This document shows, in pieces, positions 50,587 through 58,240 of a stretch of 64,000 bases of DNA (its first letter is position 1; every line of letters begins with the position of its first letter). The DNA lies in NCBI GenBank assembly GCA_036554945.1, contig DATBMH010000067.1, positions 1-64,000 of the forward strand, in the 5' to 3' direction. The notes beneath the pieces were generated by a model that did not search any database, was not told the origin of the DNA, and saw only the letters and a list, made by a program, of their open reading frames with translations. The stretch comes from JACDAN01 sp036554945 (GTDB lineage Bacteria; Actinomycetota; Thermoleophilia; Gaiellales; Gaiellaceae). Both the position numbers and the translations under genes were made by a program.

Positions 50587-51795
50587 GTGCTGAGACCTCC
50601 CCGCGTTCTCTCCAGCGCGGCCCCGCTTCTCATCGCAGCGGTGATGGGGGGCGGGGTTGCGCTCGCGGGTGCCGCGCTCCTCGGGATCTTCGACGACGAC
50701 GAGACCGTGCCCGTGGCGGCCGCGCCCCTCGAGGCGAGCGCGCCGGCGAACTTCGCCCAGGGCCGGCGCCTGTCGGTCAACGAGATCTACCGCCGGAGCG
50801 CGCCGGGCGTCGTCCAGATCACGACGACGAGCGTGCAGGAGGTCGAGCCCGACCCCTTCCTGAACCCGTTCGGCTTCCCCGAGCAGCAGCGCCAGCAGGC
50901 GCTCGGCTCGGGGTTCGTGATCGACACCGCCGGCCGCATCGTCACCAACTACCACGTGGTCGAAGGTGCGGAGCAGATCGAGGTGAGCTTCTCGAACCGC
51001 GACAGCGTGCGGGCGCGGCTGATCGGCACCGACCCGTCCACGGACATCGCGCTGCTGAAGGTGAATGTGGACTCCCGGGCGCTTCGGCCGCTCGAGCTCG
51101 GAAGCTCCGACCGCGTCCGGGTCGGTGACTCGGTCGTCGCGATCGGGAACCCGCTCGGGCTCGAGCGGAGCGTCACCGCCGGGATCGTCTCCGCGCTCCA
51201 CCGGCCGCTCCAGGCGCCGAACGACTTCACGATCGACGACGTGATCCAGACGGACGCGTCGATCAACAGCGGCAACTCCGGCGGGCCGCTGATCGCGGCG
51301 AACGGCTCGGTGATCGGCGTCAACACCGCGATTGCAACCGGTGGCACCGGCGCGACCGGCAACATCGGCATCGGGTTCGCGGTGCCGATGAACACGGTCC
51401 GCAACGTCGTCTCCCAGCTGATCGCCGAGGGCCGGGTCGAGCATCCGTTCATCGGTGTCGGCGCGCAGGCGGTGGACAAGGAGATCGCCCAGCTCTTCAA
51501 CCTCCCGGCCGAGCGCGGCCTGCTCGTCGTCCGCGTCTACTCGGGCAGCGGCGCGGAGGCCGCGGAGATGCAGGCCGGCACCCGCGAGGTCGTGATCGAC
51601 GGTCAGAGCTACCTGCTCGGCGGCGACTTCATCGTCGCCATCGACGGCAAGCCCGTCTCGGAGGCGCAGGACCTCCGGAAGGCGATCGTGGGCAAGAAGG
51701 TCGGCGACGAGATCGAGATCGAGGCCTACCGAGGCGACGACCGGCGCACCTTCAAGGTGCGCCTCGGCCGGCAGCCGGCCTCTCCACAAGACTAA
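50587..51795 (+). CDS. htrA: HtrA/DegP-type serine protease with PDZ domain
   Basis: A 402-residue protein with a membrane segment near residues 12-33. The S1C protease domain has His123 (NYHVVEGA), Asp153 (STDIALLKV) and Ser231 (INSGNSGGPLI); GFAVPMNTVRNVVSQLI follows. A PDZ domain occupies about 285-395. It degrades or chaperones misfolded proteins outside the membrane. It starts at GTG 76 bp after the putative anti-sigma gene, so it could be a target of the ECF factor. Its stop overlaps the convergent reductase by four bases. Confidence 0.93.
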   Translation: MLRPPRVLSSAAPLLIAAVMGGGVALAGAALLGIFDDDETVPVAAAPLEASAPANFAQGRRLSVNEIYRRSAPGVVQITTTSVQEVEPDPFLNPFGFPEQQRQQALGSGFVIDTAGRIVTNYHVVEGAEQIEVSFSNRDSVRARLIGTDPSTDIALLKVNVDSRALRPLELGSSDRVRVGDSVVAIGNPLGLERSVTAGIVSALHRPLQAPNDFTIDDVIQTDASINSGNSGGPLIAANGSVIGVNTAIATGGTGATGNIGIGFAVPMNTVRNVVSQLIAEGRVEHPFIGVGAQAVDKEIAQLFNLPAERGLLVVRVYSGSGAEAAEMQAGTREVVIDGQSYLLGGDFIVAIDGKPVSEAQDLRKAIVGKKVGDEIEIEAYRGDDRRTFKVRLGRQPASPQD

Positions 51796-53138
51796 GCCTG
51801 CTCGGCGGCGGCCTTCACGCCCTCGCCCCAGGTGGGGAAGGCGTGGTGCATGTGCGCGAGGTCGTCGACGGTCGCGCCGAGCTTCAGCGCGAGCGCGAGA
51901 CCCTGCACCACGTCGCTCGCGTTCCGGCAGACGACGTGCAGACCGAGCATCCGTCTCGACTCGCGCTCCCAGACCAGCTTGTAGAGCCCGTGCTTGGTGT
52001 TGGTGTACGAGGAGCGCTGCACGTGCTTGATCGGGTGGACCGCGGTCTCGACGTCGTGCCCCTTGTCCCGTGCCTCCTGTTCCGTGAGGCCCACGGCGGC
52101 CAGCTCCGGGTCGGTGAAGATCGCCGTCGGCAGCCAGTCGTAGTCGGCCCGGGCGCCGTCGCCCCACATGTCGTCCACCGCGACCCGCGCCTCGTACTGC
52201 GCGACCGGCGTGAACTGGTGGGCGTTCGTGACGTCTCCGGCTGCCCAGACGCCCTCGACCGACGTGCGGAGGCGGTCGTCAACGACGATCCCGTGGCTCG
52301 TGTGCTCGATCCCGACGCGGCCGAGCTCGAGCTGCTCGATGTTCGGGACCCGGCCCGACGCCAGCAGGATCCGGTCGACGCGGACCTCCTCGTCGCCGAT
52401 CGAGGCCACGATCGAGCCGTCCGCTCGCCGCACCCGGGAGACGCTGACGCCGGTCCGGATGTCGACGCCCTCGTCCGCGAGCGCCGCGGTGAGCTGCTCG
52501 GTCGCGTCCGCGTCCGAGCGGGGCGAGATCCGGTCCGCGGTCTGGACGAGCGTCACCTTCGAGCCGAAGCGCGAGAAGATCTGCGCCAGCTCGAGCCCGA
52601 CCGGCCCGCCGCCGAGCACGAGCAGCGACGGCGGCAGCTCGGTCAGCTCGAGCGCGCTCACGTGGTCGATCCAGCCGACCTCGTCGATCCCGTCGATCGG
52701 CGGCACCGCCGTCCGCGACCCGGTGGCCACGAGGATCCGGTCCGCAGTGAGCCGCGAGCCGTTCACCTGCACCGTGCGCGCATCGAGGAACGAGCCCGTG
52801 CCCTCGTAGGCCGCCTGGCCCTTGTCGCGCAGGCGCTCGAGCCACGTCTCCTGGTCGACGATCAGCGAGTCCTTCCGCGCCTTGATCTTCGCGAGGTTGG
52901 GGTAGGACGGGCCGACCTCGATCCCGAGGGAGTTCGCCAGCCGCTCGATGTCGTATGCGAGCTCCGCGGCGACGAGGTACGCCTTGGTCGGCTTGCAGGC
53001 GACGTTGGGGCAGCTCCCGCCCCAGCGCGTGCTCTCGATCAGGGCGACACGGGCGCCGTGCTCGGCCGTGGCCCTGTTCGCGCCGTCCCGTGCACCCGAT
53101 CCGGCGCCGAGGACGATCAGGTCGAAGTGCTCGCTCAT
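51792..53138 (-). CDS. FAD-dependent disulfide reductase (mercuric/mycothione reductase-like)
   Basis: A 448-residue flavoprotein of the class-I pyridine nucleotide-disulfide oxidoreductases. FAD loop DLIVLGAGSGARDGA; redox pair Cys43/Cys48 in GGSCPNVACKPTK (CX4C); NAD(P) loop LLVLGGGPVGLELAQIF; second FAD motif VEGVWAAGDVTNAHQFTP. The dimer-interface HAFPTWGEGVKAA takes the place of the usual HPTxxE. It lacks an HMA domain and the C-terminal Cys pair, so mercury reduction is unlikely. A GGAGGA site precedes the ATG. Nearby thiol and SigR genes suggest a role in disulfide control. Confidence 0.9.
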   Translation of the reverse strand: MSEHFDLIVLGAGSGARDGANRATAEHGARVALIESTRWGGSCPNVACKPTKAYLVAAELAYDIERLANSLGIEVGPSYPNLAKIKARKDSLIVDQETWLERLRDKGQAAYEGTGSFLDARTVQVNGSRLTADRILVATGSRTAVPPIDGIDEVGWIDHVSALELTELPPSLLVLGGGPVGLELAQIFSRFGSKVTLVQTADRISPRSDADATEQLTAALADEGVDIRTGVSVSRVRRADGSIVASIGDEEVRVDRILLASGRVPNIEQLELGRVGIEHTSHGIVVDDRLRTSVEGVWAAGDVTNAHQFTPVAQYEARVAVDDMWGDGARADYDWLPTAIFTDPELAAVGLTEQEARDKGHDVETAVHPIKHVQRSSYTNTKHGLYKLVWERESRRMLGLHVVCRNASDVVQGLALALKLGATVDDLAHMHHAFPTWGEGVKAAAEQA

Positions 53139-53166
53139 GGGATTCCTCCGCGGTAGGTTCGGGGGC

Positions 53167-53775
53167 GTGGACATCCTCGCGTTCCTGGGGATCTCGGTGC
53201 TCGTCATCGTCACGCCCGGCCAGGACACGGCCCTTGCGATCCGCAACTCGCTGCTGGGCGGGCGCCGCGGCGGCGTCTCCACGGCCGTGGGCGTCTCGAC
53301 TGGACAGGCGGTGTGGGCGCTCGCCACGAGCATCGGCCTTGCGGCGCTGATCGTCGCCTTCGAGCCGGCGTTCGTCGCGCTGAAGCTCGCCGGCGCTGCG
53401 TTCCTCGTGTACCTCGGCGTCCACGCGCTGCTCTCGGCGATCCGGGGCTCGCACGTCGAGCGGCGGGCCGCAGGAGGAACGCTGAGCCAGGGAGTCGCGT
53501 TCCGACAGGGCGTGGTCAGCAACCTCGGGAACCCGAAGATGGCGGTCTTCTTCACGAGCCTGCTGCCGCAGTTCGGCGCCACGTCGTTCGCCGGGCTCCT
53601 GTCGCTGGGGCTCGTCTTCTGCACGATGACGCTCGTGTGGCTGAGCGCGTACGCCTTCGTGGTGGCGCGGATCGGCGACGTCCTCCGCCGTCCGGCAGTG
53701 CGTCGCGTGTTCGACGCGGTCCTCGGCACCGTGCTCGTCGCGCTCGGGCTCCGGCTCGCGACCGAACGCAGGTAG
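53167..53775 (+). CDS. LysE/RhtB-family exporter
   Basis: A 202-residue membrane protein starting at GTG, with six hydrophobic segments. VIVTPGQDTALAIRNSLLGG and the segment with QGVVSNLGNPKMAVFFTSLLPQF are conserved in the LysE/RhtB translocators that export amino acids or related small molecules. It diverges from the reductase with a 28-bp gap. The GCS2-type ligase starts within its stop codon (TAGTG), so they are co-translated. Confidence 0.9.
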   Translation: MDILAFLGISVLVIVTPGQDTALAIRNSLLGGRRGGVSTAVGVSTGQAVWALATSIGLAALIVAFEPAFVALKLAGAAFLVYLGVHALLSAIRGSHVERRAAGGTLSQGVAFRQGVVSNLGNPKMAVFFTSLLPQFGATSFAGLLSLGLVFCTMTLVWLSAYAFVVARIGDVLRRPAVRRVFDAVLGTVLVALGLRLATERR

Positions 53776-54815
53776 TGCCGATCGAGCAGCGCTTCGGCGA
53801 GAGCCCGCCGCTCTCGATCGGCGTGGAGGAGGAGGTGATGCTCCTCGACGCCGGGACCCTCGCGCCGGTGGCCGCGGTGCGCGACCTTCTGGCGGCAACG
53901 GAGGGGGAGGAGCTGCCCGGTCGGCTGAAGACGGAGCTCCACGCCTCCGTCGTCGAGCTGAACACGAACGTCTGCGCGTCGGTGGACGAGGCGGTCGCGG
54001 CGATCCGCGCCCTGCGGGGCCGGGTCGCCGATGCGGTCCCCGGGCTCGGGCTCGCCATGGCCGCCTCGGGGTCGCACCCCTTCGCGGAGCCGGAGGCGCT
54101 CCCCATCACGGACGAGGCTCGGTACAAGGAGATGGTCGGCTACGCCGGGGTCACGGCGCGGCGCCAGGGCGTGAACGGCCTGCACGTCCACGTGGGCATG
54201 CCGGGACCGGACGAGTGCATGGCCGCGCTCGAGACGATCCTGCCGTGGATGCCGCTCGTGCTGGCGCTGTCGGTGAACTCGCCGTACGTCGCCGGCCGCG
54301 CCACCGGCCTCGCGTCGAACCGCGCGGAGATCCTGGCGCAGCTGCCGCGCAGCGGGGCGCCGCCGGTCTTCGAGAGCTACGGCGCGTGGGAGGCCTGGAT
54401 CGACCGCTTCGTCGCGACCGGCCTGATGAACGACTACACGCAGGTGTGGTGGGACGTCCGCCCGCACCCGCGGTTCGGGACGCTCGAGATCCGCATGCCC
54501 GACCAGCCGACCGACGTCGACCGGACCGCCGCGTTCATCGCGCTCCTCCGCGACCTCTGCGCCTGGGCGCTCGAGCACCCGGCGAAGAGCGCGGCCGATC
54601 GCGGGATCTACCAGCAGAACCGCTGGGCGGCCGCCCGCCTCGGCCCGGACGCGCAGCTGATTCACGACGGCCGGGTCGTCACGGCGCGGGATCTCGCGGC
54701 GGAGCTGCCGGTCGAGCTCTCGCTGGACCCGGCGGAATCGGAAGGAGCGCTGCAGCTCCGCTGCGGTGGTGCCGCCGAGGCCTGCGCCGATATCGTGCGG
54801 CGCACATGGCCGTAG
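53775..54815 (+). CDS. Carboxylate-amine ligase, GCS2 (YbdK) type
   Basis: A 346-residue protein starting at GTG. IGVEEEVMLLDAGTLAPV near the N-terminus, HVHVGMPGPDECMAALETIL, SNRAEILAQLPRSG, FGTLEIRMPDQPT and GIYQQNRWAAARLG are motifs of YbdK/GCS2 glutamate-cysteine-ligase-like enzymes. These have weak gamma-glutamylcysteine synthetase activity or make other gamma-glutamyl amides. It is coupled to the LysE gene upstream and to the HMA gene, which begins inside its last codons. Confidence 0.9.
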   Translation: MPIEQRFGESPPLSIGVEEEVMLLDAGTLAPVAAVRDLLAATEGEELPGRLKTELHASVVELNTNVCASVDEAVAAIRALRGRVADAVPGLGLAMAASGSHPFAEPEALPITDEARYKEMVGYAGVTARRQGVNGLHVHVGMPGPDECMAALETILPWMPLVLALSVNSPYVAGRATGLASNRAEILAQLPRSGAPPVFESYGAWEAWIDRFVATGLMNDYTQVWWDVRPHPRFGTLEIRMPDQPTDVDRTAAFIALLRDLCAWALEHPAKSAADRGIYQQNRWAAARLGPDAQLIHDGRVVTARDLAAELPVELSLDPAESEGALQLRCGGAAEACADIVRRTWP

Positions 54816-55021
54816 TCAAGGAGACGATCGAGGTGAGCGGCATCCGCTGCGAGCGCTGTGTCAACCGCCTCGCGGCGGCGCTCCGCGGCCACGACGGGCT
54901 CGAGTTCGCGACCGCGAACCTGATGGGCCAGGTCATGCTCGAGTGGGACGACGAACGCACGAGCCGCCAGGCCCTCGTCGAGGCCATGGCCGGCGCCGGG
55001 TTCAAGCAGCAGACGCTCTAG
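54806..55021 (+). CDS. Heavy-metal-associated (HMA) domain protein
   Basis: A 71-residue single HMA domain. GIRCERCVNRLAAAL carries the metal-binding pair Cys15 and Cys18. It matches the CopZ/MerP fold that shuttles copper or mercury. The first residue normally Met in GMxC is Ile here. The ATG lies 10 bp before the end of the GCS2 gene, so it is translationally coupled. Reading MerP-like next to a mercuric-reductase-like enzyme is tempting, but no mercury-specific genes are seen. Confidence 0.88.
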   Translation: MAVVKETIEVSGIRCERCVNRLAAALRGHDGLEFATANLMGQVMLEWDDERTSRQALVEAMAGAGFKQQTL

Positions 55022-55419
55022 CGACGCTCTTCCGGCACGTCCGACAGCCGGTCGCCGAGCAGCGCCGGCGACTCGTCCGGCAGTCCGTCGGTCGCTTCGG
55101 CCGCGCCCTCGCGGATCCGCGCCCGCTCCTCCGTCGCCGTCTCGCCGCCTGCGACCTCCGAGGTGTCGAGCCCGTAGTGCCGGGCCAGCGCGTCCTCGTC
55201 GATGCCGTCGTCGACGGTCGGCGACTCGCCGATCAGCTCGCCGGAGAGCGTCGTGCGGACCTGCTCGGCGCCCCGGTCGACCTCGATCGAGGCCTTCGGG
55301 ACCGCGTACCGGTGCTTGCGGAGCGTCCCGTGCTCGACGATGACGTAGTGGCTCGTCTCGCCGACGACGGTGCCCCACTGCTTGTCGTCAACCACCGTGA
55401 TCAGGTCGTAGTCGTTCAT
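55018..55419 (-). CDS. Hypothetical protein, PRC-barrel/DUF2171-like
   Basis: A 133-residue soluble protein. The N-terminal half (YDLITVVDDKQWGTVVGETS, HYVIVEHG, AVPKASIEV) has the strand pattern of a PRC-barrel or DUF2171 domain, and the C-terminal half is acidic and probably disordered. The ATG at 55419 is divergent from sigR with 78 bp between starts, a gap that holds the SigR-type promoter. It overlaps the HMA stop by four bp. Confidence 0.65.
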   Translation of the reverse strand: MNDYDLITVVDDKQWGTVVGETSHYVIVEHGTLRKHRYAVPKASIEVDRGAEQVRTTLSGELIGESPTVDDGIDEDALARHYGLDTSEVAGGETATEERARIREGAAEATDGLPDESPALLGDRLSDVPEERR

Positions 55420-55436
55420 CGTGACCCGGTGTACCC

Positions 55437-55462
55437 GGAATACGCGTCGCCGAATCTCCGTT
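55437..55462 (+). promoter_or_regulatory. SigR/SigH-type promoter upstream of the sigR-like gene
   Basis: GGAAT (55437-55441), exactly 18 bases, then GTT (55460-55462). This is the consensus GGAAT-N18-GTT known for Streptomyces SigR and mycobacterial SigH. It points toward the sigR-like gene, whose ATG is 36 bp further on, and so predicts positive autoregulation. Confidence 0.75.
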
Positions 55463-55497
55463 CTCCTATGCGGAAACAGGCTGCTACGGTCGGGTCG

Positions 55498-56085
55498 ATG
55501 AGTGAGGCCTCGGAGAGCTCGGCCAGGCAGTTGGCAACGGACGCACGAGACCGCGTGCGCTTCGAAGAGGAGGCTCTGGACCTGTCCGACCAGGTGTACG
55601 GCGTGGCGCGCAGACTCGTGGGCTCCCGCGAGGAGGCCGAGGATCTCGTGCAGGAGACCTACGCGCGCGCGTTTCGCAGCTGGCGGTCGTTCCAGCCTGG
55701 CACGAACCTCCGTGCGTGGCTCTTCCGGATCCTCACGAACCTCAACATCGACCGCGGCCGGAAGGTGCAGCGGACGCCGGACCTGCAGCCGCTCGAGGAG
55801 AGCGACTACTTCCTCTACAACAAGCTCGAGGAGAACGCAGGCGACGGCGCGCCCGACGAGCGGCGCGTCGTCGAGCGCTTGTCGCAGAATGACGCGGTGA
55901 CCGCGCTGGCGGACCTGCCCCACGACTTTCGAGACGTCGTGCTGCTGGTCGACCTGGCCGACTTCACCTACAGCGACGCGGCGCAGATCCTCGACATCCC
56001 GATCGGGACGGTCATGTCCCGCCTCCACCGCGGCCGGCGCATGCTCAAGGGCACGCTGGCGACCGCGGCCACGGACGAGTCCTGA
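55498..56085 (+). CDS. sigR: ECF sigma factor, SigR/SigH-like
   Basis: A 195-residue sigma factor. Region 2 has DLSDQVYGVARRLVGSREEA, EDLVQETYARAFRSWRSFQP and LRAWLFRILTNLNIDRGRK; region 4 has LPHDFRDVVLLVDLADFTYS and IPIGTVMSRLHRGRRMLKG. This composition closely matches SigR/SigH factors that answer thiol-oxidative stress. The anti-sigma partner begins within its stop codon (TGATG). A SigR-like promoter precedes it. Confidence 0.92.
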   Translation: MSEASESSARQLATDARDRVRFEEEALDLSDQVYGVARRLVGSREEAEDLVQETYARAFRSWRSFQPGTNLRAWLFRILTNLNIDRGRKVQRTPDLQPLEESDYFLYNKLEENAGDGAPDERRVVERLSQNDAVTALADLPHDFRDVVLLVDLADFTYSDAAQILDIPIGTVMSRLHRGRRMLKGTLATAATDES

Positions 56086-56324
56086 TGTCCGGCTTCGCGT
56101 TCGATCCCTGCGACAAGTGCGAGCAGATGATGCAGCCCTACCTCGACCGGGTGCTGTCGGACGTGGAGATCAAGGAGGCGGAGGAGCACCTCGACGGGTG
56201 CGAGTACTGCCGGAAGCGCTACCGGTTCGAGGTCGAGTTCAGGACGTTCGTCCGCCAGGCGGTCGCGGAGCCGATGTCGCAGGAGCTGAAGGAGAAGCTC
56301 CGGTCCCTGCGGACGCCGCTCTAG
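56085..56324 (+). CDS. rsrA: Zinc-binding redox anti-sigma factor, RsrA-like
   Basis: A 79-residue protein. Cys9, Cys12, then His35, Cys39 and Cys42 in EEHLDGCEYCRKRY: the HxxxCxxC motif of ZAS anti-sigma factors with the same spacing from the early Cys as in RsrA. In RsrA these cysteines form a disulfide under oxidation, releasing zinc and SigR. It overlaps the sigma gene by one base and converges on the LytR_C protein with a four-bp overlap. Confidence 0.92.
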   Translation: MSGFAFDPCDKCEQMMQPYLDRVLSDVEIKEAEEHLDGCEYCRKRYRFEVEFRTFVRQAVAEPMSQELKEKLRSLRTPL

Positions 56325-57010
56325 CCGAGGGCCCGCCGCGGCCCGACGATCACGACGAGCCGGCGCGGGTTCTTGCCGGCGGGTAGCGGCCGGGCGCTGA
56401 CGCCGAGCTGGTCGGCGAGCCGGCGGCCGATCTTCTCGCCGCCCGGCGGGAAGTAGACGGACGTCTCGGGGTAGTCGAACCGGCCGGCGCGGCTCACGCG
56501 CTTGATCTGGTACGCGAACGACCCGATGCGGTCGGCCACGCGGCGCGTGTAGCTGATGTCGCCGCTGCCGTTGAGCACGTCGACGGAGATCCGCCAGGGC
56601 GGCGGCAGCGTGGCCGAGGCGGTCTCGGCGCGGGTGTCGTGGCCGCCGATCCTGGGCGGGACGAAGACGGCGAGGAAGAGCGCGAGCGCCGTGACCCCGA
56701 GGCCGATCGCGACCGCGAGCCGGCCGCGCGGGTCGGCGGTCACCGGGCTGACCGGGAGTCCGGCCAGACGGCGCGCCTCGCGGCGGTCGATCCCGAGCGA
56801 GGTGGCATAGAGGAGCAGCGCCAGCGTCGCGCGCTCGCTCGAGCGGAAGCGGTAGAGGCGGCCCTCCTCGAGCCACTCGACCTCGTCCGGCGTGAGCCCT
56901 GCGCGGCGGGCGGCGTCCTCGGGCGTCAGCTGCCGCTGGAGCCGCGCGCGGGCCAGCGCGGAGGGCTCCTCGCGGGCGATCGACCTGACGGCTTCCATGA
57001 ACGCGTTCAT
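56321..57010 (-). CDS. Membrane protein with N-terminal HTH and LytR C-terminal domain
   Basis: A 229-residue protein. An N-terminal helix-turn-helix-like segment (about 20-50: RQLTPEDAARRAGLTPDEVE) resembles the RodZ/HTH_25 type. It is followed by a membrane segment (about 98-115) and an extracytoplasmic domain (about 138-229) with RISVDVLNGSGDISYTRRVA and LPAGKNPRRLVVIVG, which match the LytR C-terminal (LytR_C) domain. The HTH is oriented to the cytoplasm. It may link chromosome or shape control to the cell wall; function is not known. ATG at 56998 is an alternative start. It overlaps the upstream mocA gene by four bp. Confidence 0.75.
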   Translation of the reverse strand: MNAFMEAVRSIAREEPSALARARLQRQLTPEDAARRAGLTPDEVEWLEEGRLYRFRSSERATLALLLYATSLGIDRREARRLAGLPVSPVTADPRGRLAVAIGLGVTALALFLAVFVPPRIGGHDTRAETASATLPPPWRISVDVLNGSGDISYTRRVADRIGSFAYQIKRVSRAGRFDYPETSVYFPPGGEKIGRRLADQLGVSARPLPAGKNPRRLVVIVGPRRALG

Positions 57011-57531
57011 TCTGCGGGCTCTCCTCGCAACCTGCCGGGAATCTCATCGGCAGAATCGACGTCGCCTGGAGCGCCGAGATCGTCGCAGGGCACCAGGACG
57101 GGCTCGAATGCCCGCGCGCCCTCGTCCGGAACCCGGCTCCAGACCGAGCGACCGAGCACCACCGGGTGCCCGCGATCGCCGCCGTACGAGGCGGCCACGA
57201 CCTCTCCGACGCCCTCGCGCCAGGCCCGGACCACTCGGTCGATCGCCTCCGGCGCCAGGTCGGGCCCGTCGGCGAGCAGCACGACCGCGGCTTCGACCTC
57301 GCCGCCGAGCGCGGTGAGCCCGCAGCGCAGCGACGCGCCCGGACCGAGCTCCCACTCGGGGCAGTGGACGAGGCGGGCGTCCGTGTCGAGCGGGTGCGCA
57401 CCGGTGACGACGATGACCTCCTCCACGGTGCTCGCGCGCACCTGCCGCAGGACCTCGGGCAGCAGCAGCGCCTGCTTCGGGCCGCCGAACCGACTTCCGG
57501 CGCCGGCGGCCAGCACGACGGCCGCAATCAC
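57007..57531 (-). CDS. Molybdenum cofactor cytidylyltransferase-like NTP transferase (MocA)
   Basis: A 174-residue protein. AAVVLAAGAGSRFGGPKQALLL is the nucleotide-binding loop of the MobA/MocA family (LAAGxGxRxG, PK), with VVTGAH and VVLLADGPDLAPEAIDRVV (metal-binding DGP instead of the more common DQP). MocA-type enzymes attach CMP to molybdopterin for xanthine-dehydrogenase-family proteins. The molybdenum hydroxylase operon lies 1.3 kb upstream on the same strand, which supports the assignment. Confidence 0.82.
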   Translation of the reverse strand: MIAAVVLAAGAGSRFGGPKQALLLPEVLRQVRASTVEEVIVVTGAHPLDTDARLVHCPEWELGPGASLRCGLTALGGEVEAAVVLLADGPDLAPEAIDRVVRAWREGVGEVVAASYGGDRGHPVVLGRSVWSRVPDEGARAFEPVLVPCDDLGAPGDVDSADEIPGRLRGEPAE

Positions 57532-57544
57532 GTCGAGCGCGCCG

Positions 57545-57567
57545 CGGAACGGGCTGTGCCCGTTCCG
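57545..57567. repeat. Perfect hairpin (10-bp stem, TGT loop)
   Basis: CGGAACGGGC-TGT-GCCCGTTCCG. It stands 14 bp upstream of the mocA ATG within a 147-bp spacer. It could form a structure in the mocA leader or act as a bidirectional end signal. No T-tract follows. Confidence 0.6.
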
Positions 57568-57614
57568 CCGACTCGGCCATGGGTTGAGGGAGCGGCAGTT
57601 CGCATCTGGGCCGC

Positions 57615-57631
57615 GCGCCGCGAAGCGGCGC
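57615..57631. repeat. Hairpin (7-bp stem, GAA loop)
   Basis: GCGCCGC-GAA-GCGGCGC, 47 bp from the previous hairpin in the same spacer. Very GC-rich, so chance formation is more likely than for its neighbours. Confidence 0.4.
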
Positions 57632-57646
57632 CCGGCTTCATAGGGT

Positions 57647-57672
57647 CGCTGAAAGTCGCGAGACTTTCAGCG
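57647..57672 (-). terminator. Terminator-like hairpin after the SLT transglycosylase gene
   Basis: CGCTGAAAGTC-(4 nt)-GACTTTCAGCG, an 11-bp perfect stem with a GCGA tetraloop, six bp past the transglycosylase stop. Lower GC than the surroundings. No U-tract follows, so a factor-independent terminator is likely but unproven. Confidence 0.55.
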
Positions 57673-57678
57673 AAACGG

Positions 57679-58221
57679 CTAGGCGCAGCCGTTGAGCCGC
57701 CGCCAGAGCCGCGTCACGTTGGCGACGTAGGTGAGCGTCTCGGCGGTCGGGGCGCCGCCCGCTTTCGCGACCGCGGTCGGCCCCGCGTTGTAGGCGGAGA
57801 GCGCCAGGTCGGTCGAGTGGAACCGCTGCAGCATCAGCCGGAGGTAGCGAGCGCCGGCGAGGACGTTCGACGGCGGGTGGTCGGGGTCGAGCGCGAGCTC
57901 GCGCGCCGTCGCGGGCATGACCTGGAGCAGCCCGCGGGCCCCCTTGTGCGACCGCGCCTTCGCGCGGAGGTTCGACTCGACCTTCGCGACGGCGACGAGC
58001 AGCGCGAGCGGCAGCCCGGTGTCGCGCGCCGCGCGCTCGAACGCGGGACGGAAGTGCCGCGGCAGCGGGCAGGCGCGGTCCGCGATCGGCACCGCCGGGC
58101 TGGCCGGTGCGGGTCGGGCCGCAGCGGCCGGCGTCTTCTCTGCGCTCGCCGTCGAGACGGCGGCGCCCAGCCACGTGCAGGCCGCAGCTACGAGGAGAAG
58201 TCCGAAGAGGCGAAGCCGCAT
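57679..58221 (-). CDS. Lytic transglycosylase, SLT-like
   Basis: A 180-residue secreted protein. Signal peptide MRLRLFGLLLVAAACTWLGA with the SLT domain at about 60-180: VAKVESNLRAKARSHKGARG with catalytic Glu, GLLQVMPATARELAL, and ALSAYNAGPTAVAKAGG. It cleaves glycan strands of peptidoglycan to form 1,6-anhydro ends. The ATG at 58221 is chosen because the signal peptide begins there. It follows the cyclophilin gene by 19 bp. Confidence 0.92.
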   Translation of the reverse strand: MRLRLFGLLLVAAACTWLGAAVSTASAEKTPAAAARPAPASPAVPIADRACPLPRHFRPAFERAARDTGLPLALLVAVAKVESNLRAKARSHKGARGLLQVMPATARELALDPDHPPSNVLAGARYLRLMLQRFHSTDLALSAYNAGPTAVAKAGGAPTAETLTYVANVTRLWRRLNGCA

Positions 58222-58240
58222 TGGGCGGCGGACACTACCG

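Noticed and set aside
51792..54815. Complete mercury-resistance cluster (MerA plus MerP-like HMA)
   Set aside because: The reductase lacks the C-terminal Cys pair and HMA domain, and no merT or merR is present.
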